From assembly GCA_021442155.1 (NCBI GenBank), contig CM038228.1, positions 16,285,179 through 16,349,178 on the forward strand: a stretch of 64,000 bases of DNA, read 5' to 3'. This stretch comes from Cymbidium sinense (lineage: Eukaryota > Streptophyta > Magnoliopsida > Asparagales > Orchidaceae). Shown here one piece after another: positions 11,311-24,100 of the stretch. The first letter of the stretch is position 1. Every line of letters begins with the position of its first letter. Position numbers and translations under genes: made by a program. A model generated the notes under the pieces. The model ran no database searches, was not told the DNA's origin, and saw only the letters and a list, made by a program, of their open reading frames with translations.

Positions 11311-13680
11311 ACAACAACAATAACAACAACAACAACAAGCCTTAATCCCACTAAATGGGGTCGATTACATGAATCTTTCGTCTCCATTGTGTCCTATTAT
11401 GTGTCAAATTCTCATTTAATTCAAGTATACTACGGTCATTTTTAATACATCTTAACCAAATCTTTTTAGGTCTACCTCTACCTTTCTTAATATAAGGCGG
11501 ATTTAATGCATCTACTCTCCTAACCGGTCATGGACGCTTTATGTGGCCAAACCATCTAAGGTGACTCTCTAATCTTATCTACCACTAGAGCTACTCTTTT
11601 TTTCCCAACATACATTTTGCATTTTATCTCTAAGAGTAAAACCACTCATCCACCTAAGCATCCTCATCTGTAACACTTACTTAGTCTTATCTTCTATTGG
11701 CCAACATCCCATAAGTCATTGCAAGTATTACCACCATCTTATAAAATTTTTCCTTAAGTTTAATTAGAACTTTTCTATATGTCACAGGGATTTCCTCCAC
11801 TTCAACCATCCAACTTGAATTCTACTAATAACATCTCCATCTATTTCACCATTATTTTGAACAATCTTAAATATCTAAAATCACTCTTATTAATGACTTG
11901 GTCACCTAATGTCACAACACTACTAGAACTATAACTAAAATTACACTCCATATATTCGCTTTAGATCTACTTAAATGAAAACCTTTAGACTCTAAAGTTG
12001 ACCTCCATAATTCAAGTTTCTCTTGGACTCCCACTCTAGTCTTATCAATAAGAAGAATGTCATCAAAAAGCATACACCAAGGTACATCTTCCGTAAATGC
12101 CTAGTAAGAACATCCATAACTAAAGTAAAAAAGATAAGGACTTAAAAGCGATGTAATCCAATCCTGAAATAATCCTTGTGTTTGGACACAAGTAACAACT
12201 CTAGTATACATATCCTTAATGACTTGAATATAACCAATATTAACTTCTTTATCATCCAAAGAACATCTCTTGAAATTAAATATCATATGTAGATCCTCCT
12301 ACTTTCTCTATGCTTCTCCATCAAACCTCTTAACAAATGTATAACATTCATAGTTACCAAAGATTGTGAGAAACTTTTGTATCACATTGTAACCTATGAT
12401 CAATTACTCGTCCCATAATTTTAATGTATGACACATTAACTTAATTCCTATAATTTTTTGCACTCTTGCTTGCATCACCTTTATTCTTAAATATAGGAAC
12501 CAACAAACTCTTTCTCCACTCATCTAACATCTTTTTCTTTAAAATATATTAAAAGATTTGTAAGCCAAGAAATTCCTTGATCTCTAAATATTTTCACACT
12601 TCTATTGGAATATTATCAGGTTCTATTGTTTTTTCACATTTCATTTTTTTTAAAGCTTCTCTAACTTTAGATTTACTAATACGACGATAAAAATGAAATT
12701 CTCTATTTTTGTTTAGGATATTAAGGTTGCTAAAATCAATCGTACTTTCAGATCCTTCATTGAAAAATTTATCAAAATACCTCATCCACCTATTTTCAAT
12801 ATCCTTTTCTAAGAAAGTACTTTGTTATTTTCATCCTTAATACACACCTCACTTGAACTAAGTCTTTACTTCTCCTATCTCTTTGGTTGGCTAACTTATA
12901 CATAGATCTTTCATCTTCTTTGGTATATAATCTATTATATAAATCACTAAAAGCTAAATTTTTTGCATCATATATTACTTTCTTAGAATTTCTACAGACC
13001 ACTTGATGTCTTTCCCAATTCTCTGAGTTTTTACATCTAAACCAAGTTTTATAATAATTAATGTTTCTTATTTATTATCTTTTCTTATACACTCTAACTC
13101 CACCACCAATTATTCTTATTAAAAAAAGCTTTTCCTTTTGATTCACCAAGTACATCTTTAGCAACTTGCTTAATTTCACTTGCTACTTTTTTTCACATAA
13201 CATTATCTTTCTTATGAACATCTCAAATTCTAATCTCTTGTAGCTTGCTCTTAAAAATATTTTTATTTGTGTTCTTTAAATATCCCCATCTAATCGTCGA
13301 ATAATAATTTGATTTATTTTTTCTTCCAAATCTTTCATCTTAAAATCTACAATGATCGATCTACTTAAATTTTTACTTAGAATGACCTTACAATCTTTAC
13401 AATCTAAATGATCTATTTTTTTATCGGAAAATAATCAATCATGTTTTACTAGATCCATTTTATAAGTAATAATATGTTCATCTCTTTTCTTAAATAAAGT
13501 ATTAACAACTACAAAATTATAAACTAAGATAAAATCTATAGTCTATTACTTGAATACTTTTAAAATCTTCACTCTAGCATGTCCATTTAAATCTCCTCCA
13601 ATAAATACTTTTACTTCAAGAGGTATCTTTTGTATTAATCTCTCTAATTCATTCAAAAAATCTTCTGCCACTTGATGTCT
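11311..13680 (-). mobile_element. RTE-clade LINE, 5'-truncated and decayed
   Basis: Read on minus. From about 13670 there is an AP-endonuclease segment (EDFLNELERLIQK, then VFIGGDLNGHA), then KKRDEHIITYK and a DCKVI region typical of RTE endonucleases near 13400. A linker follows (KLANQRDRRSKDLVQVRC, about 12900-12830) and the start of reverse transcriptase (RYFDKFFNEGSE at 12785; ALKKMKCEKTIEPDNIPIEV ending at 12594). The RT continues brokenly to about 11400. It ends in (TTG)n, seen on plus as CAACAACAATAACAAC at 11311-11338, the usual 3' tail of plant RTE elements. Many stops and frameshifts mean it is dead. Its 5' edge meets the next LINE at about 13680. Confidence 0.85.
12594..13002 (-). 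pseudogene. RTE LINE linker and reverse-transcriptase start, broken
   Basis: Two short open stretches in different frames cover the region between endonuclease and RT: residues RNSKKVIYDAKNLAFSDLYN and KLANQRDRRSKDLVQVRC (13002-12796), then the RT entry RYFDKFFNEGSE with KMKCEKTIEPDNIPIEV (12785-12594). The last motif corresponds to the K-G-P-D-G-I-P-xE-hallmark of RTE RTs, here degraded (EPDNIPIEV). A frameshift separates the two pieces. Confidence 0.75.
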
Positions 13681-13797
13681 TTCCCTTGCTCTCCTCCCCC
13701 TCCTCCCTGATTCCTCCTCCTCTTCCCTCCCTCTCTGACCTCCAACTCTTAGCCGGAGGTTAGTTTTTTCCCTCTTCTAGGGAGGTCCTCCTTGGAC

Positions 13798-14815
13798 TAT
13801 GGCTTCTCTATCGACCGACCAAATGTTCAACACTACTTTCCCCCTTTTATCTACCTCCTCTTCCCACGCCTCTATCATGGGTAGGCCTTCTCTCGGCCCA
13901 AACAAACCTTGTAACTGGAAGGAGCTCCTTCTAGCTTAAAATGAAAGAGCCAAGCTTTCTCCCTTTCCTTTATCCCCTCTAATTCTTTGGAGGTTTTGTT
14001 CTCCGAGGCTAAACTTTTTGAAGGACAGAAAAAATGGAATCTCTCTCTTGTTGGTCATACAATTGGGAAGCGTCCTTACTACGGATCTCTCCTAGCTGCA
14101 ATCAAGAAGAAGTGAAAATTTAAAGGCACTCTAGAATTGCTTACTCTAGAAGGGGATTTCTTCCTCTTCAAATTCACTTGTCAAGAGGATTACAACCTAG
14201 TTTTAGATAATGGGCCTTGCTTCCTTAATGGCCACCCCTTTGTTTTCCAGAAATGGGTATGGAACTTTAGGCCTTCCAAGGAACAAATCTCTGAGTTTTC
14301 TATGGATCAAGTTGTCGAATTTTCCTCTATTGCTAGAATAAATCGAGTTTCTCTAAGGCCACTAGTCAGATTGGGGTACCTTTAGTGGTCGATAACTTAA
14401 CAACTTCAAAAGCCATAATTACTTTTGCACGTATCTGTGTGCAGATCAATACCTCCTCCTCCCTCCTGGACTCTATTCCAATTAATTTGAATGGGATGAA
14501 GTTCAATCAAGAAATTATTTATGATTGGAAGCCTGGTATGTTCTAAATGTCATACTTTCTTGCACGATGATAAATCATGTCCTTTAAACCCTGTGTTCTA
14601 AATTGTGGCCGAAGCCGTAGCCATCCTTCGCCACAAGGAGTTCTTCAAGAAACTAACTCAGCCCCGTTGATCGATCATCCTCCTCAAGTTTCTCCCTCTA
14701 ACCTTACAGCTGATGAATCAAGTTTATTGGATAAAACCAATAAAGATCCACCCCCACCTAATCATCTCATGACTGATCACAACCAGCCCCCAATCTTATC
14801 ACCTTTATGTTAGGA
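13798..14815 (+). pseudogene. L1 ORF1 relic (DUF4283-type RNA-binding domain plus CCHC knuckle)
   Basis: A start at 13798 (MASLSTDQMF...) runs into a stop. After frameshifts the typical plant L1 ORF1 core follows: LVGHTIGKRPYYGS (about 14050), LLTLEGDFFLFKFTCQED and NGPCFLNGHPFVFQKW (14137-14270), and a broken stretch. A perfect C-X2-C-X4-H-X4-C zinc knuckle (C-SK-C-HTFL-H-DDKS-C) sits at 14539-14580. The Pro/Ser-rich C-terminus ends about 14813. This protein coats LINE RNA in active relatives; here it is not expressible as one chain. Confidence 0.8.
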
Positions 14816-15092
14816 TCTCTCGGTGTAAGATGCTGAACCTTTAATCAATGAGGAGCAAAATGATTCTGAATCTCATTTAGAATCACATAATGGCACCATC
14901 ACTGTAGGAGTTACCACTCGGTCTGCTATTGTCTCTCCATCCAGTATAGAATCACAGAAGGCTAAGGAAAAAATCTTCAATACTCATGGGAAATCATCTC
15001 AAGAAGGGGAAAAGTTGAAGTCTTCCTCCAACCTTACCCCCTCAGCCCATAAAGGAAAAAAAGGGCAAGAAGCCCTCTACTTCTTCCTCCCA

Positions 15093-18000
15093 ATGAATCT
15101 CTTTGCTTTGGGATGTTGGAACATTCGTGGTCTCTCGACTGAGGGCAGAAATCTCGACTGTTTGAGGATCATTAAGGAGTTCTGGCTTGACCTTCTCTGT
15201 CTCCTTAAGACTAAGATCATTTCTACTTGGCGATCGTCATTCTTCCTTCCACGAGTTCACTATGTTTCCCTCTGAATCTAGTTTCTCTAATTTTGATTGT
15301 GTTGTATAAGGTCGTATTTGAATAAAATGGTGTTTTGATCGCCTTGCTTTTAAACCTTTAGTTAAGACATCTCAGCTCATCCATGGCACTGTCTCAATCG
15401 TTGGAACCCAGACCTTCTTTATGACTTGTATCTATGCTGAAAATGATGCTCATTCTAGGTTATCCTTATGGAATTCTCTAAGGGAGTTAGCTTGTTCTAT
15501 ATCTAATCCCTGGATTTTAATGGGGGACTTCAATTATACCTTAATCAGTAAAAAAAAAATCTAATGATAAACCTATATCCTTAACCAATTCCTTAGAATT
15601 CAAGGACTGTATTAATGATTGTGAATTATTGGATCTCCCCAGCATAGGGCTCTTCTACACTTGGTCAAACCAGTAGATAAATAACCCTATCTCCTCTATG
15701 CTAGATAGAGTTCTATGTAACTCCCATTGGCTTGATTTGTTCCCATACTCCTTCTATAAAGTTCCCCCTCCCCTCTCTTCTGAGCATTCTCCCCTTGTTA
15801 CCTTTTATAGCATATCCGAATATCCTCCCATCATTTTATGTACCGTAATCACTGGTCTTCAACCCCTGATTTTCTGAAGGTGACAAAGGAAGCTTGGCTT
15901 GACTATGTACATGGGGACCCCCTCTTTGTCTTCTCAAAAAAATTATATCAAGTTAAAAAGGCTTTCAAAAATAGAAATTAGGATTCCCTTCCCTTACAAC
16001 AACAAATCGAGCAGATCAAGAAAGATCAAGTGGAGATTATGAATAAACTTGATAGTGACCCTGGTAATCCCCTATTAATCTATGATGCAAAGGATATCAA
16101 ATCTAGATATTCGGAGTTGGTCCTTAAGGAAAGCTTATGGGTTAAGCAACGTGCTAAGGCTCACTAGCTCACTCACTTCAATGATGATCTCAAATTCCTA
16201 TATTGCACAATAAAAAAAAGGAAAAATGCCAACCTAATCAGAGAGCTTCAAACTGATTATGGGTTGGTTAAGGATTAAGACTCCATGGCTAAGTAGATTT
16301 GTAAGTACTACTCCTCCTTTCTCAATTATTATAATTCTGTTTCTCTTCCTCTTCAGGATTTGCTTTTAGGTGAATGCTTACCTCCTGGGTTTGCTGATGA
16401 GCTGGTGGGTGACATAAGTGATCATGAAATTCTCTTTACACTCAATATTATAAATCAGAACAAAACACCAGGACTTGACATTTTTAAATCCAAATTCTTT
16501 ACATCCTCTTGGGATATCACTAGAAAGTAATTTCTAAAGGCAGCCCATCATTTCTTCAAGACTCAAAATTGTCAAACTATTTTAAGCATACACTTATCAC
16601 CTTAGTTCCCAAGGTGAAACACTCAAACTCAATCTCTGAATATCCTCATATCTCTTTTTACAACATATTCTATAAGGTGCTAGCAAAAGTTCTAGCTAGT
16701 ATAATCAAGAAGACTCTTTCGATCCTTATAAATCCGACTCAATCTGCTTTCATTATGGGTAGGAATATTGCTGATAATTTGGCTATAGCTCATGAAATTT
16801 GTAATGAATTCTCTTCCTCTCAAAACTAAGGAAAGTTTTTTGCTAAATTTAATCTAAGAAAGGCTTTCGACTTAATAAATAAAAAATCTCTTATTCACAG
16901 GCTTTTGGCTAAAGGTTTCCCATCTCATTCTATCAAATGGGTGGAGGCATGCATACTTGATGTCCCCTTTTCGGTTGTCCTCAATGGTGAAATAAAGGAA
17001 CTCTTCTCTTCTTCAAATGATTTATTATGGCTTCTTTCATGGTGAAATAAAGGAACTCTTCTCTTCTTCAAATGGATTTGCGATATGGCTGTCTTCTTTC
17101 TCCCATTTCTCTTCACCTTAGCCAAGGGCACCTTCTCTTGTCTTGTGGAAAGAGAAGTAAACCTTTTGATACAACCATTTTTCTTCTGGGAACTATAACA
17201 TCTCACATCTCCTCTTTGTTGATGACTTACTGGCCATGGGGGAAGCAAATAGCTCAACTTTTGAATTTCTCAAGCTTAATCTTAAGTCTTTAGAATTACC
17301 TTGGTTTGAAAGTCAATATTGATAAGTCTATATCTGCTTTTCCAAAGACACATGGAGGTGGAAGATCTTGTAAATATCCTTAATATTAAGTAGGGCTCCT
17401 TCCCTATAAGATATTTAGGCCTTCCTTTAGCTTTAGGTCCTATTAGATGGCTCACTTTAATGCACTCTTTGATAGACTCCAAGCTTTGCTGGCGGGCTAG
17501 AAATGTAAATTCTATCATTTGGTGGAAGATTCCAACTGATAAGATCATATGTGAATAATTTTATTTCCTATTGGTTTAGGTCCATTACTACCCCAAAAGG
17601 AATTATCAAGCGTATTTGCTCTTTTACTGCAAATTTCTTCTACCATAGTGGGGAAGGTAAGAAATTGCATACTATCTTTTGGGCTCGTATCACTCTCCTT
17701 AGAGAGATGGGGGGTACTGAGTCCGCTTCCTTCCTAAATTTACTTTATAAGGTGAAAATATTATGGAATACTTTAAACAGAGGTTCTCTCTTTACAAAGT
17801 GGTGTGAGCAGAGATATGGATTCAATTTGGAATGTGTCTTTTCCCAGGGCTTCTCCCCTATGGAAAGAGCTTAAGTCCTATGCGTCAAGATTTAGGGATA
17901 AATTTCTATATTATATTGGAAATGGAAGTGCGCTTTCTCTGTTTCATGACCCTTGGTGTGATGGTAACACTCTTGCTGAATTTCTAGGAGTAAATGGGCC

Positions 18001-18910
18001 TATTACTCTGGGCTTACCATTAGATGCCAAGTTTAGTTCTATCATTATTGATGAGAGGTGGAGTTTACTTAAGAGATTTTTTTCTGAATTTTTTATATAT
18101 TATACAAAAAATCCTAGGCATTCCCTTACCTGGAGGAGATGTTGGATCTCCTGGGGCAACAACAAGCCCTCTAATGTGGAGTTCAAAAAACTATCTTTAA
18201 GTCTCATCCTAATGTGGGTTGGTATAAGGAGATCTAGTTTAAATGTCATGCTATCAACTTTGCATTCTATAGTTAGATGGCATATTTGTTTGATCTTAAA
18301 ATCACGATGTGCTATCTAGAAGAGGTCTAGGTCCTACTGTAGCCTGCTACTTTTGTCACAACTCCTCTGAATCACACTCTCATCTCTATTTTTTGAGTGC
18401 CCCTTCTTTATGGATTTGGTAAGAACTCTGCTCCCAAATGGCCAATTCTTCTTACCGCAATCCTCTCTACAACAAATTCTAAGTAATGTGGATATCTATA
18501 CTCATAAAATGATCAAAAGGCTTCATTATCTTATAACGACTATTATGGTCTATACAATTTAGAGGGAAAGAAATACCTCTTCTCCTCAACCTCCTCCCCA
18601 CTTTCTACTGTTGTCAAACAAATTAAAAGGTGGATAGCATTGAAGATTGCAAGATGGAAGATGAAAGAACCTTGGCCTTATCATGTCTTAAATTTGCTAA
18701 AGATTTGGAGATGTTCAGATACTCTTTAATCTCCTCTCCTCTCCCCTCCCTAATAATTCCTCCTATTTTTGCTATTACTTTCTCCGATGACGGTATCTGG
18801 ATGATGATGACTAGCTGGTTTGAGCAATTGTTATCCAAAATTCAAGTAAAGACCCGCCAGGATGACCTTCTCAGCAAACTTTGGCTGAAATCACTATCAG
18901 TTTATCTTCC
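15093..18910 (+). pseudogene. L1 ORF2 relic (endonuclease, reverse transcriptase, C-terminal region)
   Basis: The endonuclease begins at 15093 (LFALGCWNIRGLSTEGRN). The ITGFYAS-type region decays around 15400-15720. Reverse-transcriptase pieces are ITLVPKVKHSNSISEYPHIS (from about 16590), QSAFIMGRNIADN (about 16741) and KFNLRKAFD near 16846-16872. The catalytic FVDD is kept at 17215-17226. The zf-RVT-like C-terminus includes LYYIGNGSALSLFHDPWCDG (about 17907-17960) and a Cys/His stretch near 18345-18380. IWRERNTS-type residues occur near 18558. Multiple stops, frameshifts and a 55-bp internal duplication make it inactive. Confidence 0.85.
16986..17075 (+). repeat. 55-bp tandem duplication inside L1 reverse transcriptase
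   Basis: A 34-base stretch beginning GGTGAAATAAAGGAACTCTT occurs at 16986 and again at 17041. The second copy continues into the normal RT sequence, while the first is followed by an unrelated 21-base tail. This is a post-insertion event that shifts the frame (55 is not a multiple of 3). Confidence 0.85.
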
Positions 18911-19196
18911 AATGGATGGCAGTGAAGGTTATCCATAGGTTTGCCTAACCTTCTCCATTGATGCTCGTTCCTAGTGTTGGTTTTGCTAGATAAGTCCAGT
19001 TTTGTAGTCTGAATCCAGTTCGCTTGTCTTTCTTTCTTTTGTTTTTGAGTTGTCTTCCTGATTTTAGTTTGTGTTTTTGAGTTACTGTTTCTTTTCTTCA
19101 CCCTCCTTACCGTCTGATTCCTTACATATAATCTATTCTTTTACTTTAAAATGATATTCAGCTAAGCCCTCAAATTTTTTTCAAAAAAAAAAAAAT

Positions 19197-21140
19197 ATGT
19201 CACTTACCATAATTCATGAAGAGTGCTTCGCTTCTGCTATCTCCTGGCTTTCAATAATTGATCCTTTTTTAGTTAAAATAAGCGCACTTCTCTAAAGCAT
19301 GCAAAATACTATTTGCGCTGTTTCCCACATACATCCTCATATTGACTATTTTTTAAAAAATTAATAAAAGTTTATCAACTTTGATTGAGTTAAAATTTTG
19401 AAGAAAAAATTCTGTTTCGCTTAATAAAATAATATTTTTACTGTGGGATGATGTTTTTCAAAATCTTAATTGTTATACACTGGGCTGTTTTATCGGCTTA
19501 AAAAAATACAATATAAATTTAATGCACTATAAAAAAAATACTGTATATTTAAATTACTCCAAAATTATTTGATTAAAAATTCAATAAATACATATTTTTT
19601 TTGTAAAATAAATATAATATAAAATATTCTTAAAGTTGTAAGCGACACGATGACGAAGCAATAATAAAAACGATGGAAATGTGATAATACTTTACACACT
19701 AATTTATATATTTAAAATTTACCCAAATTAAATAAATTCTAAATATATCAAAAATAATCTTTATAATGTATTCTAAATATATTACATTTAGAAAATTTAC
19801 TTTACATCATACCAAATAACAAAAAAAAATTTAAAACTCTTACTTTACGCCCAAAATTCAAGCAATCAAATAACCCCTAAATTTTGTTAATGAAGTAAAA
19901 TTTTTTTCAAATAAATTAATCACTAAATTAATTATTAAATTAATATTATGTCAAAAAATATGATTCAATAAAAGATAGGCAGAAGCCATTTCAACCGTAC
20001 TGTTAAGAAGGCGGATTATTCTTCCTATTTCATAAACAAAGACATACCCGTACTACTAAATTCAATGTGCTACACGTGTCATTTATTTAGAATGTTGACT
20101 GAACAAATCTGAATGTTTGATTTAACTAAAATTTTAAGTTAACAAAATATAAAACATATTAATATTAAATAAATAATTAAATGTATCAAATTTGAAAATT
20201 TTAATTGAAAATAGAATTATTTGTTGAAGAATAAACAAATTGTTCATAAAATAAATAAAATACAAAATACTCAAGTTCAAAAAAAATAAAAAATTCAATT
20301 ATTAACTAAACAAATATTAATCAAACTATATCTGATCCATTTATTAAATGCATTTTCACTTACAATTCTAGATTAAATTCGTAACTATAATGAAGGTACT
20401 CATTTCTTATAAATTAAATTTAACTATTTATGTTAAATTTATTCAAGTTAACAATAAAATCAACCATCTTCCCACAAGAAAAATTACATATTATTAAAAT
20501 TCTTAGTTTACTTAATTGCATATTTCTATAAAGAATAACTCAAGAATAAAAAAAAAAACACATGATTCTTATTTCTTTCTAATAAAACAAGAAGACCCTT
20601 AGCTTAAACAAAATTGTGAAACAGAAGTGATGGCAGAAAATGACAAAGGAAAAATGAATCCATTATGCTAAGGAATCAGCGAGCCAGAAAATGCCCCATT
20701 TAACTGAACATCCCCCTTTCTCTTTAAGTCCCTCTACAGGCCAAAAAGAATTTGAATTCTTATTCATAAAAAAATAGAAGCAAACATTCAAAGTTGGAAA
20801 TCAATGGCTTACAAGGCTTTCTATATGGGTTTATAAATGTAACAAATCTTTAAGTAGCCATCTCTCCTGAGAATCCTCTTCCCCAACTCAACTACTGAAC
20901 CTGCAGAACTAAGAAAACTGTAAGAGTTTAAGCTTCTCAACGATAAAAAAATGGCTGAAGGAGATAGAAGGTGAACTCCAAAGAATGATTGAGGTGATCT
21001 AAGGTAAAACATTATGATAACTGTCCTAAACAAGCTAGGTGGAAGGGAAAATATAGTAAAAAATTGGGTTTCATGAAGGTTTCTCAGATCTAAGCAGCCA
21101 TTTAATCAATAAGAGTATCAAATAAAAAAATGGGCCCAGG
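19197..21140. other. AT-rich intergenic stretch downstream of the TTL gene
   Basis: No gene seen. Composition is strongly A/T with runs of A. The last ~500 bases (20640-21140) precede the TTL stop codon on the minus strand and should contain its 3' UTR and poly(A) signals. No LTR ends or inverted-repeat pair could be confirmed. Confidence 0.4.
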
Positions 21141-24100
21141 CTAGACTCCACAATGCCGCAGCGAAAACTCCAGAACTTGCTGGTTGGGACAGATCATCTC
21201 TTTCACTCTCACACCATTCTTGTAAATCTTGATCGTAGGTACAATCTGCACATTCTCCACCTTGGCGATGGCCGGGTTCTCCATGACTTCGACCTGTCCA
21301 TTCAAGCACCAGAAAGTTTCAGAAAGATGGCGATCAATTAAGTATATAATAGTGTCTGATGTCAAACCAGTTTACCTTCATGAAGTTCAGAGATGGATAT
21401 CTGGCACAAAGAGACTCAACGAAAGGGGTTGTTTGGGCACATTGATGGTTTGATGCAGAAAAGAAGTATACTATAGAAATACCTGCAAAGAGGATGAGAT
21501 GTAACGAGAAAAATGCCAGGAAGAAAATCCTTGAATGAACAAATAGCTGAGCTGCATCATAAATTCACTTAAAGAAGAAAACCAAGATGCTTTTGTGCAG
21601 TGATTCCACAATAAGTTAGCATATGTTAATAACTACTTAAAAAAATCATGACGTTTTTGTGGGGAGATTCCACAACTTAATTTTCTATATATATTAAAAA
21701 TTTCTCAAATTCATAACATAAACATTTCAATCATTCTGTCAACTAGTCATTTCTTAGGATATAAACCTACTCCAAAGTATTTTATTGATTGAAAGTAAAG
21801 CCCAATGCTATTTCCAGATCTTATTCCATACAATGAGCTTGTGAGTATTTACTAAAAGAAGATACATGCCAAACTCAAACCAATGCCCTCTACCCTCAAT
21901 GCTACAACAAGAACAACAACAAGCTTTTATCCCACTACATAGGGTTGGCTACATGAATCTTTTTTCTCCAATGTGTCCTACTAAGTATCATATTATCTTT
22001 AATTATAATAAAATAAGATCATTCTTTAAGCTTCCTAATCAAGTCATTTTAGGCCTAGCTCTACCTTTTATTAATATAGGCCGAACCAAATACAACTAGT
22101 CTCCTATTAGGTCATCGATGACCGACGATTTATGTGAGTAGACTAACTTAAGGCGACTCTCTCTCATCTTATCTGTGCCATTGGAGCTACTCCAACTTTT
22201 TCACGAATATATTATTTCTCATTTTATCTCTACCCTCTGTGCCAGGAAGAATATTATTTAAGCTAGAGGACTTTGGTAAATTCATATCAGTAGTGCAGCA
22301 GTTTTCATAAAGACCAAAACTCTTATAACGTTTAAAATAGTAGCTCCAACATGATTTTACCAATAATCATTCAATTTTATAAGATAAAACAACATAATAT
22401 AACGCAACAGAAGACAACAATGCCAAACAAAGCCTAGGAGATCATCGATAGATAAAATCAAACTGTTACAAGGAACTAGAAACATCATTAAAATTATAGA
22501 TAAACAAACCGGTGAGAGCTATGACTTCTTGTAATTGCTTCAAACTTGTTATCTTCTCAACCTCACCACCAAATTTCATATTGGAAGCCTCATCACCTCG
22601 GGAATCCTTCAATGCAGCTTCAGCATGGAAAAATGCTTCTGCAACCTCAGTGTCAGCAGGAAGTTCCCTCCTCAAAACCTCATAATCTCTAACAGCTTCT
22701 ATCCACCGTTCAAGCTAAAAAAAAAAAAAAAAAAGAGGAACTCAACGATTAAACATTTTTCACACAGCTCCATTGTATAGGATTTAAAATCTCACCTTTG
22801 CATAGGAGGCCGCTCGTCTGAGGAGAGCCTTAATATAACTAGGTTGAATTCGCAAAGCCTCATTGCAGTCCTCCAACGATCTGTCCCATCGCCCGAGCTT
22901 GGAATGGCATGCTGCTCTATTGCAATACAATACTGAGTTTGAGGGGTCATACTTGAGGCCCTCACTATAAGCTATGCAAGCATCTGCAAAATTTCTGGAC
23001 TTGAAGAACTCATTCCCTTGGGAGCGTGACCTTGCCGCAGATTTCACTTTGCTCCACATTACTGACACTTCTACATTACAGGGATCTAATTGCCGAGCCT
23101 TCTCAATTGATGCCACTGCATTCTCAAACCTGGAAAATTTCCACCATCCATTCTCATCACCCAATATCTCAATTTATCATCCCTTGGAAGTTGAAACTCA
23201 AATTATTAGCTCACCTTCCAAATGCCATTTCAACTTGAGCTTGTACGAAGTAGATATATGAATGTGAGAGCATACCAAGGAACTTAGAGTGAGGGGATAA
23301 TGGTGATCCAATTTCATACTTCAATGCTTTTGATAGAGTTGAATCAGCCTCTACTAGATGATGAAGCCGGAGAAGGGCTTCTGTTCTCAAAGCATTTATC
23401 TGCTAAATGCAACAAAATACATCAACCATATTCACAGCTGTTGAAATTAGTGTTCCTGTTGATAAAAGTATAATTTACCAAAAGTGAAGAGTCTGCTCCA
23501 GCTGCGATGACAGAATCTGCTTCTCTCAAAGCACTCTTCCAGTCCCCCATCCTGCGAACTTCAGAACATATTCCCAGGTGTCTCTCTATTGTCTGTAGCT
23601 TCAGCATCTCAGTATGATCTGGCTGCTGTTCAACCGATAGGAGGTGTTTCCGGGCACTCTCAACTTGCCCTAGCCTACAAAGTAAAAGGGCATAGCAAAT
23701 CTTCAGGATGGACTATAATTGCTGGGATGCAAGCGGAGCAAAGACTGTTAAAGTGCTTTAACAGTTAAAGCAGGAAGATTCAAAATCCAAAGCTATGGAG
23801 AAAACTAGGTGTGGAGAGAGATGAAGTTCCTTCACAATAATCATGAATATTCCATCTTCCTGATGTGCACAGTCATATTAAAAAGTTAGAGCGCATTTAT
23901 CAAACGGTTTGTGTCACCTGTTAATACACTTTTTCATGTTTCCTGAATGGCTGCATTCACAATTGTTTTGAAAACAACTAGTGTGAAAAGCAAGAAACAT
24001 GCAGAGAAATCAAACATGTTTTGTTACAAGTGAAAGAACATTCTCTATACATGATTAGGGGTGCAACCGAGTCAAGCCTACTCGCGAGCTCGAGCTCGAC

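Larger units (their letters stand above)
13682..19196 (+). mobile_element. L1-clade LINE, nearly full length, inactive
   Basis: Layout is that of a plant L1. There is a pyrimidine-rich 5' start (13682-13760), an ORF1 relic with an RNA-binding domain and one zinc knuckle, an ORF2 relic with endonuclease, reverse transcriptase and a C-terminal region, a 3' UTR and an A tract at 19184-19195. Both ORFs contain several stops and frameshifts. No convincing target-site duplication was found at the two ends, so the exact start is approximate. It lies head-to-head with the RTE LINE, whose truncated 5' edge it touches. Confidence 0.85.

Noticed and set aside
11311..11338. CAA-type repeat as an independent microsatellite or CRISPR-like array
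   Set aside because: It is the (TTG)n tail of the RTE LINE on the other strand; the same tail ends the copy at 21898.
19485..19885. Possible MITE (TGGGCTGTTTTATC ... ATCAAATAACCCC)
   Set aside because: The end similarity is only about 11 of 18 positions and no TTA/TAA or 8-bp duplication flanks it.
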